Assembly: GCF_001857945.1 (NCBI RefSeq)
Contig: NZ_CP017770.1
Span: 2,666,001-2,730,000, forward strand
Length of the DNA stretch: 64,000 nucleotides
Source: Paenibacillus crassostreae
Lineage (GTDB): Bacteria; Bacillota; Bacilli; Paenibacillales; Paenibacillaceae
Reading direction: 5' to 3'
The notes under the pieces were generated by a model. That model ran no database searches. It was given only the letters and a program-made list of their open reading frames with translations, and was not told the DNA's origin. Shown piece after piece: positions 34,862 through 43,135 of the stretch. The position numbers and the translations under genes were made by a program. The stretch's first letter is position 1; each line of letters starts with the position of its first letter.

Positions 34862-35760
34862 CCCTTTTTCCCTCCCATCAAATTTGTAATGTACATTCCT
34901 TCATCTTCCCCAGTAATAGAAATTTCATCAACTGTTATACCAGCTGATACCAAACTGGTATTTATAAAACCAGATCTATCCATAACCCCAAATACACGAA
35001 TTTCATCATCTGAAAGAATTTCGTATTCAGGACAAATTTTTTCTAAAATAGATGTTGCTTTTATCGTTTGTTTAGTGCGGATTTTCACACATCGATTGCA
35101 GCGTTCTGAAAGCGCTACTGTCGTGAATTCGTCAATAATCGTTTCATTATTGATAATTCCATAGCGAGTAGATATTTTGGAAACTTCTTCATAGTTTTGT
35201 CCTGTCAAAAAAATTGTGAGATTTTCTCTTTTGGATAAGCGAAGTAGAAAGTTTAAAATAAAACTTTTTTCAATTGCGTCCAGTCCTCTTAAGGGTTCAT
35301 CTAGTAGCAACAAATCTGGTTTTCCTAATAGTGCAACAGCAATACTTAATTTGCGTTGAATCCCAAAGGGAAGCCTCTTCACTTTTTTTCTTTCAGTTAT
35401 ATCTATATCTACTGACTTTGACAGTGAAGTTATAGAGGAAGTAGACACAATTCCAAACGCTTTTGCATAGTACTCCAAATTCTCTGCAATGGTGAAATTC
35501 ATATTAAGGGCTGGCACTTGTGGAACATAACCTATTCGGGCATATTCGCTTTGAACATCTGTATTATCAAAGAATGTAAAATTACCAAAGGTCGAGGCGA
35601 TAGAACCGGTCAATACTTTTAATAGGGTGGATTTTCCCGAACCGTCGCGACCTAACAAAGCGTAAATATCCCCAGCCATAACTTGCAATGATACATCCCT
35701 AATGCCAGCAGATTGTGCAAAAATCTTTGACAATGAATTTGTTTGTAGTACGGTAGGCAT
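34858..35760 (-). CDS. ABC ATPase with degenerate signature and H-loop
   Basis: 300 residues from ATG 35760 (AAGGAG 7 bases upstream). Walker A GRDGSGKST and Walker B LLLLDEP with RGLD are intact. The signature is LPFGIQ instead of LSGGQ, and the switch His normally found in a SSH stretch is Gln in FLTGQNYEE. A C-terminal domain of about 90 residues follows, containing a Cys-x2-Cys pair (ERCNRC). Loss of the His usually cripples transport-coupled hydrolysis, so the protein may bind ATP slowly or act in signalling. It lies between the response-regulator gene and its permease. Confidence 0.82.
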   Translation of the reverse strand: MPTVLQTNSLSKIFAQSAGIRDVSLQVMAGDIYALLGRDGSGKSTLLKVLTGSIASTFGNFTFFDNTDVQSEYARIGYVPQVPALNMNFTIAENLEYYAKAFGIVSTSSITSLSKSVDIDITERKKVKRLPFGIQRKLSIAVALLGKPDLLLLDEPLRGLDAIEKSFILNFLLRLSKRENLTIFLTGQNYEEVSKISTRYGIINNETIIDEFTTVALSERCNRCVKIRTKQTIKATSILEKICPEYEILSDDEIRVFGVMDRSGFINTSLVSAGITVDEISITGEDEGMYITNLMGGKKG

Positions 35761-35778
35761 CACTTAACTCCTTTCAGT

Positions 35779-36456
35779 CTACTGCATTTTAAAACCCAAT
35801 CCCCATACTGTTTGAATATAGGGTTCATCAGGGATGACTTTGCTGAATTTTTTTCTTAAATTACCGATATGGACATTGATGGCATTTTCTTCTCCTTCAA
35901 AATTCTCATTCCACACACTTTCGTAAATAATATTCTTTGTAAATACTCTGTCGGGGTTAGTCATAAGCAGCTTTAAAATTAAAAATTCATAACGCGTAAG
36001 GGAAATTTGCTCATTTTTAATTTTAACTTCTAAGGTTGTACTGTTTAAAGTTAAATCTTTGAAACGCAAGATTTCTTCTGGTGCTGAATTTCCTTTTTGA
36101 TATCTTCGTAACACGGCTTCAATTCTTACAAGTAATTCTTTATTATCGAAGGGTTTCGTTAGATAGTCATCAGCTCCACGACGAATAAGATTGATCTTAC
36201 TTTCGGTATCTGTTTTTGAAGAAACACCGATAACAGGTGTATCCACAGACTCTTTTATCTTTTCCAAAACAGCTTCTCCAGACATACCGGGTAGCATTAA
36301 GTCGAGCAGAATTAAATCAAAGCTCTTTTGATTCAATAAGAGAATGGCTTCTGTTCCTGAATATGCTGTTGTCGTGCTATAACCATTTTGAAACAGCAAT
36401 TTCTTAATCATGTCGCTAATCAGCGTATCATCTTCTACAATTAAAATATGTGTCAT
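35779..36456 (-). CDS. OmpR-family response regulator
   Basis: 225 residues. Receiver domain about 1-115 with acidic pocket EDD, phospho-acceptor Asp in LILLDLMLPGMSG, and Lys in YLTKPFD; winged-helix DNA-binding domain about 130-225 with YEFLILKLLM and NVHIGNLRKKF. It is the first gene of a four-gene unit with an ABC pair and the kinase, and it should bind the tandem TTA[CG]ACTTTCC box at 33086. Its own promoter is not clear. Confidence 0.9.
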   Translation of the reverse strand: MTHILIVEDDTLISDMIKKLLFQNGYSTTTAYSGTEAILLLNQKSFDLILLDLMLPGMSGEAVLEKIKESVDTPVIGVSSKTDTESKINLIRRGADDYLTKPFDNKELLVRIEAVLRRYQKGNSAPEEILRFKDLTLNSTTLEVKIKNEQISLTRYEFLILKLLMTNPDRVFTKNIIYESVWNENFEGEENAINVHIGNLRKKFSKVIPDEPYIQTVWGLGFKMQ

Positions 36457-36925
36457 TCTTTCAACGCCTGTCTTTGCTATTTTGTTCTACAGTCTGCCAA
36501 TTTCTTAGTGTCATTGGGCACAAGTTACAACTTCCCCTTTTTAATAGCCAATTTAAGACGACCAGCTTCACAATAGGGGGATCAATATCTATATACACTT
36601 AGTTTTCCCTTTGTACATAAGAAATGTAGCTTTTGTAACACTACTTATATAGATCTATAAATCTTAGACTATCAACGTTGAAAAGGTTTCACAAGGCTGC
36701 TACTTACGTGGCCTCATATAGCACTTTTTCTAATAACTCACTTGTTCTCTTTATTCATCTGGTAGACCATGCAAACTTAGTCGAATCATTTCTTGGTTCA
36801 TTCTACTAGCCCTAAAGTTATCTGTCCAACTTACTGTAGCCGATCCAATATTTATTAGACATTAAGGTAAATAATTCACTCATCATCCAATACAGCAGAT
36901 ATTAAACTACCTTAGGGTAGTGGAT

Positions 36926-36986
36926 GAATTAAGCGTCAAACAGCCCTCAACTTGAAGACAAGGTGGGGCTGTTTGACGCTTAATTC
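36926..36986. repeat. Perfect 21-bp inverted repeat
   Basis: Arms 36926-36946 and 36966-36986 are exact reverse complements, with a 19-base loop. Core AGCGTCAAACAGCCC. It lies directly before the recombinase remnant at 36990. No T run follows, so it is more likely an element end, a small palindromic repeat or a bidirectional terminator that lost its tail. The rest of 36457-36925 shows no gene I can recognise. Confidence 0.7.
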
Positions 36987-36989
36987 CAA

Positions 36990-37142
36990 TTGGAGATTGA
37001 ACGTTTTACTCAACTGGAAATCTTAGATGAGGAAATCCTTCGAGAAGTACTTCATCGCTTGATTGACAGGGTAGAAGTAGCTGAGATTGGCAGTATCGAC
37101 ATCCATTATGATTTCAAAAATCCGTGTTTAATGGGGGCTTAA
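36990..37142 (+). pseudogene. Serine recombinase, C-terminal remnant (second)
   Basis: The frame reads LEILDEEILREVLHRLIDRV, then EVAEIGSIDIHYDFKNP, to the stop at 37142: the last 50 residues of a large serine recombinase, related to but not the same as the piece at 30778. It faces right while that piece faces left, so the resistance island lies between two recombinase tails. No catalytic domain remains. Confidence 0.6.
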
Positions 37143-37295
37143 ATTGCCCCATCCCTATTATTGATGATTCGAAATTAGTATTGAGATGTGGCAAACGTTT
37201 GATGATAGTTGTAGAAATTGTGTAGAGTGCTTGTAGCGGTAATGAATATGTAATAATTGAAATCCAGATGAACCCAATTTAATAAGATTTCTAGC

Positions 37296-37333
37296 TCAAG
37301 CGACAATATCGCTTGGGTTTATTTTTTTTTTTT
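37296..37333 (+). terminator. Rho-independent terminator
   Basis: CTCAAGCG and CGCTTGGG pair around ACAATAT, followed by a long run of Ts. It follows the recombinase remnant; between 37143 and 37560 there is otherwise only the hairpin at 37436. Confidence 0.8.
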
Positions 37334-37435
37334 GTAGTAAATCAAACATCTTTATGAAATCTGCTGTACCAGTGAGCGATGTGCGGAGAACCGTATCATA
37401 AATAAGGGCAAGTTTTTAGGCGCGTTTCCAGCAAC

Positions 37436-37477
37436 AAAGAACAAATCTCACTGTCACATCAGCAAGATTTGTTCTTT
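37436..37477. terminator. Hairpin with 13-bp stem
   Basis: AAAGAACAAATCT and AGATTTGTTCTTT are perfect complements around a 16-base loop. It lies 84 bases beyond the epimerase stop and may end that minus-strand transcript. Confidence 0.55.
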
Positions 37478-37560
37478 ATATGTCAATGCCAAGTCAGAGT
37501 AACTGTAAAATCGATTTCGTCTGATACAGCTTTTCCTTGTATACTTCTATTTCGTGTATT

Positions 37561-38454
37561 TTAGCTGTTGAAGTAGTGACCTTGTTCGAGGTCTGGGATC
37601 AGAGCGGGGTGCACAGGCTTCCATCCCAAGTGTTTCTGGGTTAGTGTGCTCGACGACGGGTTATCAGTCGACGCGGCAAAGGAGATCCACCCGAAGTGAG
37701 CGTCTGCCTCTTCGCGGGCAATGCTAAGCACCGGCAGGTTCAGATGGCGACCGATGACGCCGGCGATATCCCGGAAGGGAACGCCCTCGTCAGCGACCCC
37801 GTGATAAATGGCTCCCGCGCCCCCCTTCTCAAGCGCCAGTCTGAAGAGACTTGCTGCGTCTAGCTGGTGCACTGCCGGCCACCGGTTGAGTCCATCCCCC
37901 ACATATGCCGAAACTCCTTTTTCACGCGCGATGCCGATAAGGGTCGGAACAAAGCCCTGCTCGCCCTCGCCATGCACGCTCGGCGTGAGACGGATGATCG
38001 ATGATCGTACTCCGCGCTCAGCCAGCGCAAGCGCGGCTTCCTCGGAGCGCCGCGGCGTAGTTTGGCTAGACGCATCTTTTTCGGTCCCGAGGGTCCCCGG
38101 CGTGAGCATCAACGTTCCCGAGGTGGCCACGAGCGGTTTCCCGGTGCCCTCAAGCGCCACTCCCATCGCCTCGATCGCCAAACTGTCGGCCACGGCAGCT
38201 GCCGCAAAGTCAGCGAAGTCGTGTTTGAAGGCAAGGTGAATGACGCCGTCCGCCGACGCAGCACCGTCTCGCAGGCTGTCAAGGTCATCGAGGCCGCCGC
38301 GATGCACCTCGGCGCCGGCTGCCATCAACGCTGTGGCAGCCTTGTCTGAGCGGGCGAGTCCAACAACCTGATGCCCGGCTTCGATAAGTTCGCGAACGAC
38401 GGCAGAACCGATAAAGCCCGTCGCGCCAGTTACGAATACACGCATATTTTTCAT
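37561..38454 (-). CDS. NAD-dependent epimerase / SDR-type oxidoreductase
   Basis: 297 residues. Rossmann motif FVTGATGFIGSAVV at the N terminus, LARSDKAATAL, then VIHLAF, an S..T..R pattern region around 112-150 and a C-terminal WKPVHPALIPDLEQG. This is an extended or atypical SDR that binds NAD(P); the YxxxK catalytic pair of classical members is not obvious. RBS AAGGAG. The coding DNA is far richer in GC than its surroundings (39 of 60 bases on one sampled line), so it has been acquired from a high-GC donor, perhaps an actinobacterium. The divergent TetR gene may control it. Confidence 0.85.
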   Translation of the reverse strand: MKNMRVFVTGATGFIGSAVVRELIEAGHQVVGLARSDKAATALMAAGAEVHRGGLDDLDSLRDGAASADGVIHLAFKHDFADFAAAAVADSLAIEAMGVALEGTGKPLVATSGTLMLTPGTLGTEKDASSQTTPRRSEEAALALAERGVRSSIIRLTPSVHGEGEQGFVPTLIGIAREKGVSAYVGDGLNRWPAVHQLDAASLFRLALEKGGAGAIYHGVADEGVPFRDIAGVIGRHLNLPVLSIAREEADAHFGWISFAASTDNPSSSTLTQKHLGWKPVHPALIPDLEQGHYFNS

Positions 38455-38573
38455 CTTTTCATTGCTCCTTCTTTTTTTAGGGTATGGGATACAGGGTGAT
38501 TATACAACTGTCAGTTAATAAAGTAAACTAAAATAATAAAATTAGTAAAGTTATTAAAATAAGTTAACAAAGT

Positions 38574-38602
38574 TTGTGGTGATAGCAATTTTGTTATACT
38601 AT
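38574..38602 (+). promoter_or_regulatory. Promoter of the first TetR gene
   Basis: TTGTGG, a 17-base spacer, TACTAT, about 30 bases before the GTG start. The AT-rich stretch before it (38515-38572) holds several partly palindromic GTTAATAAAG-like motifs that may be operators for both divergent genes. Confidence 0.5.
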
Positions 38603-38632
38603 TATGGATAAGTATCAAAGGAGGCTTTGGTT

Positions 38633-39274
38633 GTGAGAAAACCCGTGAGTGCAGATCACTATATTAATAAAATCAAGCCAGTAATTAGAAAAACAAAATT
38701 TAGCCAGTTGAAAATAGACGATATCGCAAAATATATGGATATAAGCAAAGTAACGCTTTATAAGCACTTTTCATCTAAAGATGATATCATCGAGCAAGTT
38801 GTAGAATATGAAATTGAGTATTTGCAGCAGGCTGATACCGTTGTAAACGATGATTCTCTCTCTTTTATTGAGCGCTTTCAAAAAACATTTCTTCAATCAT
38901 TGCTATGCGTTATTTTTATATCCGATTTGTTTCTGCAAGATCTTAAGGAATTCTATCCGCGGCTTTCTGAAAAGCTTGTCGTTGCCCAACAAAATCGAAA
39001 TAAAAATTTACAAGCTTTTTTTGAAACCGGGATGGAGCAGAAGATTTTCAACAGAATGAACGCTGTGCTGTCCTTGGTTCAAGATGATGCTACGCTGCGG
39101 CGCATTATGGAACCGACATTTAGTATTCAATGGTATGATCTCACCCTGAAACAAGCAATTATCGAATTTTATAAGATGAAACAGTATCAAATGATTAGAT
39201 CTGAACATCTGGATACGGTGGTCGATTCCGACTTTGAAAGTCAGGTTGGGGAGATTTTGCAAACTATTTCTTGA
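38633..39274 (+). CDS. TetR/AcrR-family regulator
   Basis: 213 residues from GTG 38633, which has AAAGGAGG 8 bases upstream; a TTG at 38627 is too close. Helix-turn-helix at about 20-55 (KLKIDDIAKYMDISKVTLYKHFSSKDD), then a long helical ligand domain. It is divergent from the GC-rich epimerase gene, but its own base use is AT-rich, so the two were not acquired together. Likely a repressor of itself and perhaps of the epimerase gene. Confidence 0.85.
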   Translation: MRKPVSADHYINKIKPVIRKTKFSQLKIDDIAKYMDISKVTLYKHFSSKDDIIEQVVEYEIEYLQQADTVVNDDSLSFIERFQKTFLQSLLCVIFISDLFLQDLKEFYPRLSEKLVVAQQNRNKNLQAFFETGMEQKIFNRMNAVLSLVQDDATLRRIMEPTFSIQWYDLTLKQAIIEFYKMKQYQMIRSEHLDTVVDSDFESQVGEILQTIS

Positions 39275-39357
39275 ACGCGATCGCCTCCACGAACTGCTCT
39301 TATTGATGCTGTCGTCCCGTGATCGGAGTAAAGAGCATCAGGAAGCGAAGACTCCAA

Positions 39358-39392
39358 AGAAAGGCTCGACTATAGCGACGTCGGGCCTTTCT
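39358..39392 (+). terminator. Rho-independent terminator after the first TetR gene
   Basis: AGAAAGGC and GCCTTTCT form the outer stem, with CGAC/GTCG pairing inside, followed by CTTTG. The stretch 39275-39632 has nothing else I can assign. Confidence 0.6.
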
Positions 39393-39632
39393 CTTTGTGG
39401 AAAATAATGATTGGAAATGGAATGAGAGGTTTTTTAAAGTAAACAAGACACTGAAAAGAGGTGTCTTGTTTGGGATCACAAGCTTATGTTCTAAAACCAC
39501 AAGGTACCGTGAAGAATTATTATATGATTAGATTAAGGGAGGGTTATTATTCTAGAAGAGATTCTAGGTTAATTAATGGGTGTCAAAAGACATTTGCCTT
39601 TGAAGACAAGACTATATTAGAGTAAGATACTA

Positions 39633-39661
39633 TTGACAAAAAGAACCTTGCTCATTATGAT
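39633..39661 (+). promoter_or_regulatory. Sigma-A promoter of the second TetR gene
   Basis: TTGACA, 17 bases, TATGAT: an almost perfect vegetative promoter, 43 bases before the TTG start, with the operator palindrome directly behind the -10 box. Confidence 0.75.
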
Positions 39662-39684
39662 TTATTTATTAATCAATAAATAAA
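39661..39684 (+). promoter_or_regulatory. Operator palindrome of the second TetR gene
   Basis: TTTATTTATT and AATAAATAAA are perfect complements around AATC. The 12-mer AATCAATAAATA within it recurs on the opposite strand before the membrane protein gene at 40317. Confidence 0.6.
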
Positions 39685-39703
39685 AGATAAAAGGATGGTT
39701 GAA

Positions 39704-40204
39704 TTGGCAGTTCGGGAAGATAAAAGAGAACTTATTATCGAAAATGCTGTAAGTGTTTTCGCTAAGACGGGGTATTATAAATCAACGACTGCGATGGTGG
39801 CAAAGGCTGCAGGAGTTACGCAGCCCTATGTGTTTCATTTTTTTGAAAACAAGGAAGAATTGTTCAAGGCGGTTCTTGAGCATGCTTTTAGTCGCATATA
39901 TGACACATTTTCAGAAGTTGAAGCACCTGCTGATCAGTTAATCGAAACGATGGGTCATGGGTTTAGTCAGATTATCCAAACTCATCGTGATGAGGTGTTG
40001 ATGGTTATGCAAGCATATACCGTTTCAGAGGTCAGTATTCGAGAACATGTTCGAAAGTTGTACCTTAACATTTTTGAATCTCTTGCTTTGAAAATGGAAA
40101 AAGCGGGAGTTCCTAATGCAAAAGGGACAGCATCTCATTTTATTGCCACAGGTTTACTTATTACGCTTGCAGAGGTACTGAATTTACCAGAATTACTTTG
40201 TTGA
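39704..40204 (+). CDS. TetR/AcrR-family regulator
   Basis: 166 residues from TTG 39704 (AAAAGGA about 8 bases upstream); ATG 39695 lies inside the ribosome site but cannot be excluded. Helix-turn-helix around 25-50 (TTAMVAKAAGVTQPYVFHFFENKEELF), short ligand domain. The operator next to its promoter and the similar one before the next gene suggest it represses itself and the membrane protein at 40317. The length is slightly short for the family. Confidence 0.85.
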   Translation: MAVREDKRELIIENAVSVFAKTGYYKSTTAMVAKAAGVTQPYVFHFFENKEELFKAVLEHAFSRIYDTFSEVEAPADQLIETMGHGFSQIIQTHRDEVLMVMQAYTVSEVSIREHVRKLYLNIFESLALKMEKAGVPNAKGTASHFIATGLLITLAEVLNLPELLC

Positions 40205-40273
40205 GTCGATCATGTGGATTGAGAGGTTTAAAAAAAGAGGAAGCAAAGATAATTTGCTTTTTTTTACCCAGAT

Positions 40274-40291
40274 ATTTATTGATTGATAAAT
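40274..40291 (+). promoter_or_regulatory. Second operator of the TetR regulator
   Basis: ATTTAT and ATAAAT flank a 6-base centre, and the minus strand carries AATCAATAAATA, the 12-mer of the first operator. It lies 25 bases before the membrane protein gene. Confidence 0.5.
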
Positions 40292-40316
40292 AAATAATCG
40301 GAAGAAGGTATTATTC

Positions 40317-41228
40317 ATGTCAAATTTTATGAAAGCTGTTCGAACTGATATTGTGGAACCCTTAATCAAGGTAGTTGAAAAAGAAAAAGGGCTTGTAGCC
40401 ACAGGTATTTTCGGATTTATCCTCTCAGCAGGAATTGCACTTTATATCTTTTTTCAAGGTAAGATAATTTTACCTGAAGGCAATATGGGCGATGCTTTCT
40501 CATTTAATGCAGGAATCGGCATGTTTATCCTTTCCATCGCTGTAATTTTACCTTTTGCAAAGCTTGGAACTCGGAAAAGGAAAACGATGCGGTGGTTTTA
40601 TATCACAGCAGCCTTATATTCTTATGCCATTGAAACGGTTCAAAACTTCCGAGGTTTGAATCCAAGATTTTCTCGTGAAGGAACAATCATCGATATGATC
40701 GGAGGAATTCTATTTGGAGCTGTTTCTTTAGTGCTTGTCTCCTTAGCCGTCATTCTTATGATACAGTTTTTTAGAATGAAACCTCCTTATGAACGGCCAT
40801 TTCTACTAATGGGGATTCGTTATGCCTTTCTATCGATCCTACTAGCCAATCTTGCTGGTATATGGATGATTTTGCTCCAAAACCGTTCTACAGGGGCTGA
40901 CGGAAATCTAATCGTCCTACATGGAATTGGATTTCATGCTTTACAAACCTTAATCCTACCAGGGTTGCTTTTTGAAAAAACTCAAGTAAATGAACGTTTT
41001 AAAAAATTGTTGATCCATTATGGCAGTATCGCTTGGATGCTATCGATACTATTGATCGGTTTCCAAACGGCATTAGGGCGCACTGTCTTTGAACTAACGG
41101 CATTACCCATCCTAGCGAGCCTACTGATGCTCGTGTGGTTTGGAACAGCAATTACTGCTGCTGCACTTTTCATAAGGAAAAAGAGAACATATCATTCATT
41201 TTCTTATAGTAAAAAATTAGGGAACTGA
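40317..41228 (+). CDS. Eight-span membrane protein of unknown function
   Basis: 303 residues. I count about eight membrane spans (near 28-48, 66-84, 95-112, 130-155, 168-190, 205-222, 239-257, 266-288) and a basic C terminus. A conserved-looking FRGLNPRFSREG loop lies after the third span. No transporter signature is recognised. RBS AAGAAGG. The TetR gene upstream and a shared operator motif suggest a small inducible resistance or stress unit. Confidence 0.7.
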   Translation: MSNFMKAVRTDIVEPLIKVVEKEKGLVATGIFGFILSAGIALYIFFQGKIILPEGNMGDAFSFNAGIGMFILSIAVILPFAKLGTRKRKTMRWFYITAALYSYAIETVQNFRGLNPRFSREGTIIDMIGGILFGAVSLVLVSLAVILMIQFFRMKPPYERPFLLMGIRYAFLSILLANLAGIWMILLQNRSTGADGNLIVLHGIGFHALQTLILPGLLFEKTQVNERFKKLLIHYGSIAWMLSILLIGFQTALGRTVFELTALPILASLLMLVWFGTAITAAALFIRKKRTYHSFSYSKKLGN

Positions 41229-41299
41229 CCTTTTGACAATAAACGGCATCAGCATTGAGCTTAAAGTCCAAATTATTAGGAGATGTTACAATTTGATTT

Positions 41300-41566
41300 T
41301 CATAGTATTTTCACTTTGTTAATAACGGGTTTCACTGCTTCCTTCTCTTGCTCTTTGTCGCATACCAAGTCGACAAGCGGATCAAGACCATCGTTTGTCA
41401 AGATAAGACCAGTATTATATTGTTCTAATATGTCCACGATATTAAGCAGATGTGATAATTTTCGAGTTTGGCGACTTAACTTCCATACAAGAACCTTATA
41501 AATATCACTATCTTTTGAAATATCATGTAACATGTTTTGGAAGTCAATTCGTTCTTCCACGCTCAC
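41300..41566 (-). pseudogene. Serine recombinase, N-terminal domain remnant
   Basis: The minus-strand frame reads RIDFQNMLHDISKDSDIYKV, LVWKLSRQTRKLSHLLNIVD, then ILEQYNTGLIL, the middle of a resolvase catalytic domain (the KLSRxxR region). The true N terminus with the catalytic Ser is missing and the end runs into unrelated residues. It is the third recombinase piece in 11 kb. Confidence 0.65.
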
Positions 41567-41571
41567 TTGTT

Positions 41572-41697
41572 ATGAAAAGGCGGGTTTTACCAAAGAGGGA
41601 TTACTAAGGGATTCAAGAAAAAAATGATGATGAATATTGGAACTTGTATGAAATGAGTATTATAGAAGATGAATGGTTAGAAATAAGAAATCTTTAG
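41572..41697 (+). pseudogene. GNAT acetyltransferase, C-terminal remnant
   Basis: YEKAGFTKEGLLRDSRKK, then after a frameshift NDDEYWNLYEMSIIEDEWLE to the stop at 41697. This is the typical end of a RimJ/RimL-like GNAT domain (FxxEGxLRD...). It directly abuts the recombinase remnant, so the break was probably caused by insertion or deletion. Confidence 0.55.
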
Positions 41698-41784
41698 TAT
41701 TATTGAACTAAAGCGGCAGGTTAGTTGAGGATTTGTTGTAGCTGTCAATAGACAATTGAAAGATACGTTTTTCTTGAATGAATT

Positions 41785-41836
41785 AATAAACCTCTATAAG
41801 TTCCTCTTAAATAAGGAATTTCACGAGAGGTTTATT
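41785..41836. terminator. Hairpin terminator-like element
   Basis: AATAAACCTCT and AGAGGTTTATT are perfect complements with further pairing inside (TTCC/GGAA). Beyond it, on the minus strand at 41837-41935, a short frame reads LEELVRVLPEQIREDTRKYF; I do not recognise it. Confidence 0.5.
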
Positions 41837-41995
41837 TTATATGCCGCTTTTCGAAAAATATTTTCGAGTATCTTCACGTATTTGTTCGGGTAAGACACGA
41901 ACAAGCTCTTCAAGGATATAAATATATAGCGAATGTTTGAATTATCCTACTCACTAATTTTATTTATTGTAAAATAAAGAAAAAGGAGGAGTGTC

Positions 41996-43135
41996 ATGAT
42001 GACTTACTGGTTATGGCTCTTATTTAACGTCATCATTTGGCTATTTTCCCTTATTTATTTCAACCAAAGTATAGAGGAAATGGCAGTAGTCTTGTTTGGG
42101 ACGGCACTGTACTTTGCAATTTTCTTCTTCCTACCGTTAGTCAAACGTAAACCCAAAATGACACTATCACTACTATGTATAAATGCAATTATCGCAATCG
42201 CTACATTTTTCCCTGATGTTAATAGAGGATTTAACCCCTATATTATTCTCATATTAACGCTGCTGATTGGAGAAGGGCTATATCGCTTGTCATTACGTTA
42301 CAGCTTGGTGCTGGGGGGAATCATTGCTACAGGGTTAATCACAGCTAATTTAAGATCGGATTTGTTACCAATCATTCAAATATGTATTGTTATCTATATG
42401 AGCATCCTGTTTACTGCAATGGTTTATTATAAAAAAACAAAGGATCATACAGATGATCTCGAAGTTAGATATGATACGCTTCTGAATGAATATCGAAATA
42501 TGAAGAGACGTATTGTTTCAGAGGAAGCCTTAACGAGACAAGAGGAGCGCATGTTAATTGCCCACGAAATACATGATTCTGTAGGTCATAAGCTTACTGC
42601 TTTGCTTATGCAGTTGGAAGTATTTCGTATCCATGCTTCCGAACAAGACAAATCTCAAGTTCAATCGTTGAAGGAGCTAGCAAGCGCCAGCTTGGAAGAG
42701 ACAAGAAGTGCAGTGAGATCCATAAAAACGAATGAACCGGGTGGGCTGCCAGGAATTTTGCGGTTAATACGTAAATTGGAAATGGAAAATTATATGCGTA
42801 TTCACTTTTCTGTAAAACATGGTGCTTTTACAGCACCGCTGACGGGTGAACAGTCTTTCGTCATCTACCGATCTGTACAAGAGGCTTTAACGAATATAAT
42901 GAAGCATAGTCATACAAGGGAAGCAGAGATTATGTTCGAAGCACCAGGAGGAAGCATTTTCCGTTTTGAAATAAGTAATCCAGTGACAGATAACAATCGA
43001 TATCAGGAAGGGTTTGGGCTTACTTCTATGCGGGAGCGGTTAGAGAAATTAGGCGGGAATTTGGATGTTTATAAAACAGAGGAGCAATTTATTGTAAGTG
43101 GCTTTTTAAGAATTGGGTATGGGGGATTAGGATGA
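41996..43135 (+). CDS. NarL-type sensor histidine kinase (LnrJ-like)
   Basis: 379 residues. Six N-terminal membrane segments in the first 145 residues, a coiled linker, the HisKA_3 box AHEIHDSVGHKL near 198 and an HATPase with a short G-box (GFGLTSMRERLEKLGG). This is the layout of DesK/LnrJ kinases that sense membrane-active compounds. RBS AAAGGAGGA. The gene order kinase, regulator, ATPase, permease, permease equals B. subtilis lnrJKLMN (formerly yfiJKLMN), which senses and expels linearmycin-type polyenes; I assign the role by order and lengths. Confidence 0.85.
   Translation: MMTYWLWLLFNVIIWLFSLIYFNQSIEEMAVVLFGTALYFAIFFFLPLVKRKPKMTLSLLCINAIIAIATFFPDVNRGFNPYIILILTLLIGEGLYRLSLRYSLVLGGIIATGLITANLRSDLLPIIQICIVIYMSILFTAMVYYKKTKDHTDDLEVRYDTLLNEYRNMKRRIVSEEALTRQEERMLIAHEIHDSVGHKLTALLMQLEVFRIHASEQDKSQVQSLKELASASLEETRSAVRSIKTNEPGGLPGILRLIRKLEMENYMRIHFSVKHGAFTAPLTGEQSFVIYRSVQEALTNIMKHSHTREAEIMFEAPGGSIFRFEISNPVTDNNRYQEGFGLTSMRERLEKLGGNLDVYKTEEQFIVSGFLRIGYGGLG

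Noticed and set aside
37808..38239. Long plus-strand open frame across the epimerase gene
   Set aside because: It is antisense to an intact Rossmann-fold gene and rich in Pro/Ser/Arg, as expected from the high GC of the true gene; it has no ribosome site.
41837..41935. Minus-strand frame with LEELVRVLPEQIREDTRKYF
   Set aside because: It looks protein-like but is very short, without a start, and I cannot name a family.
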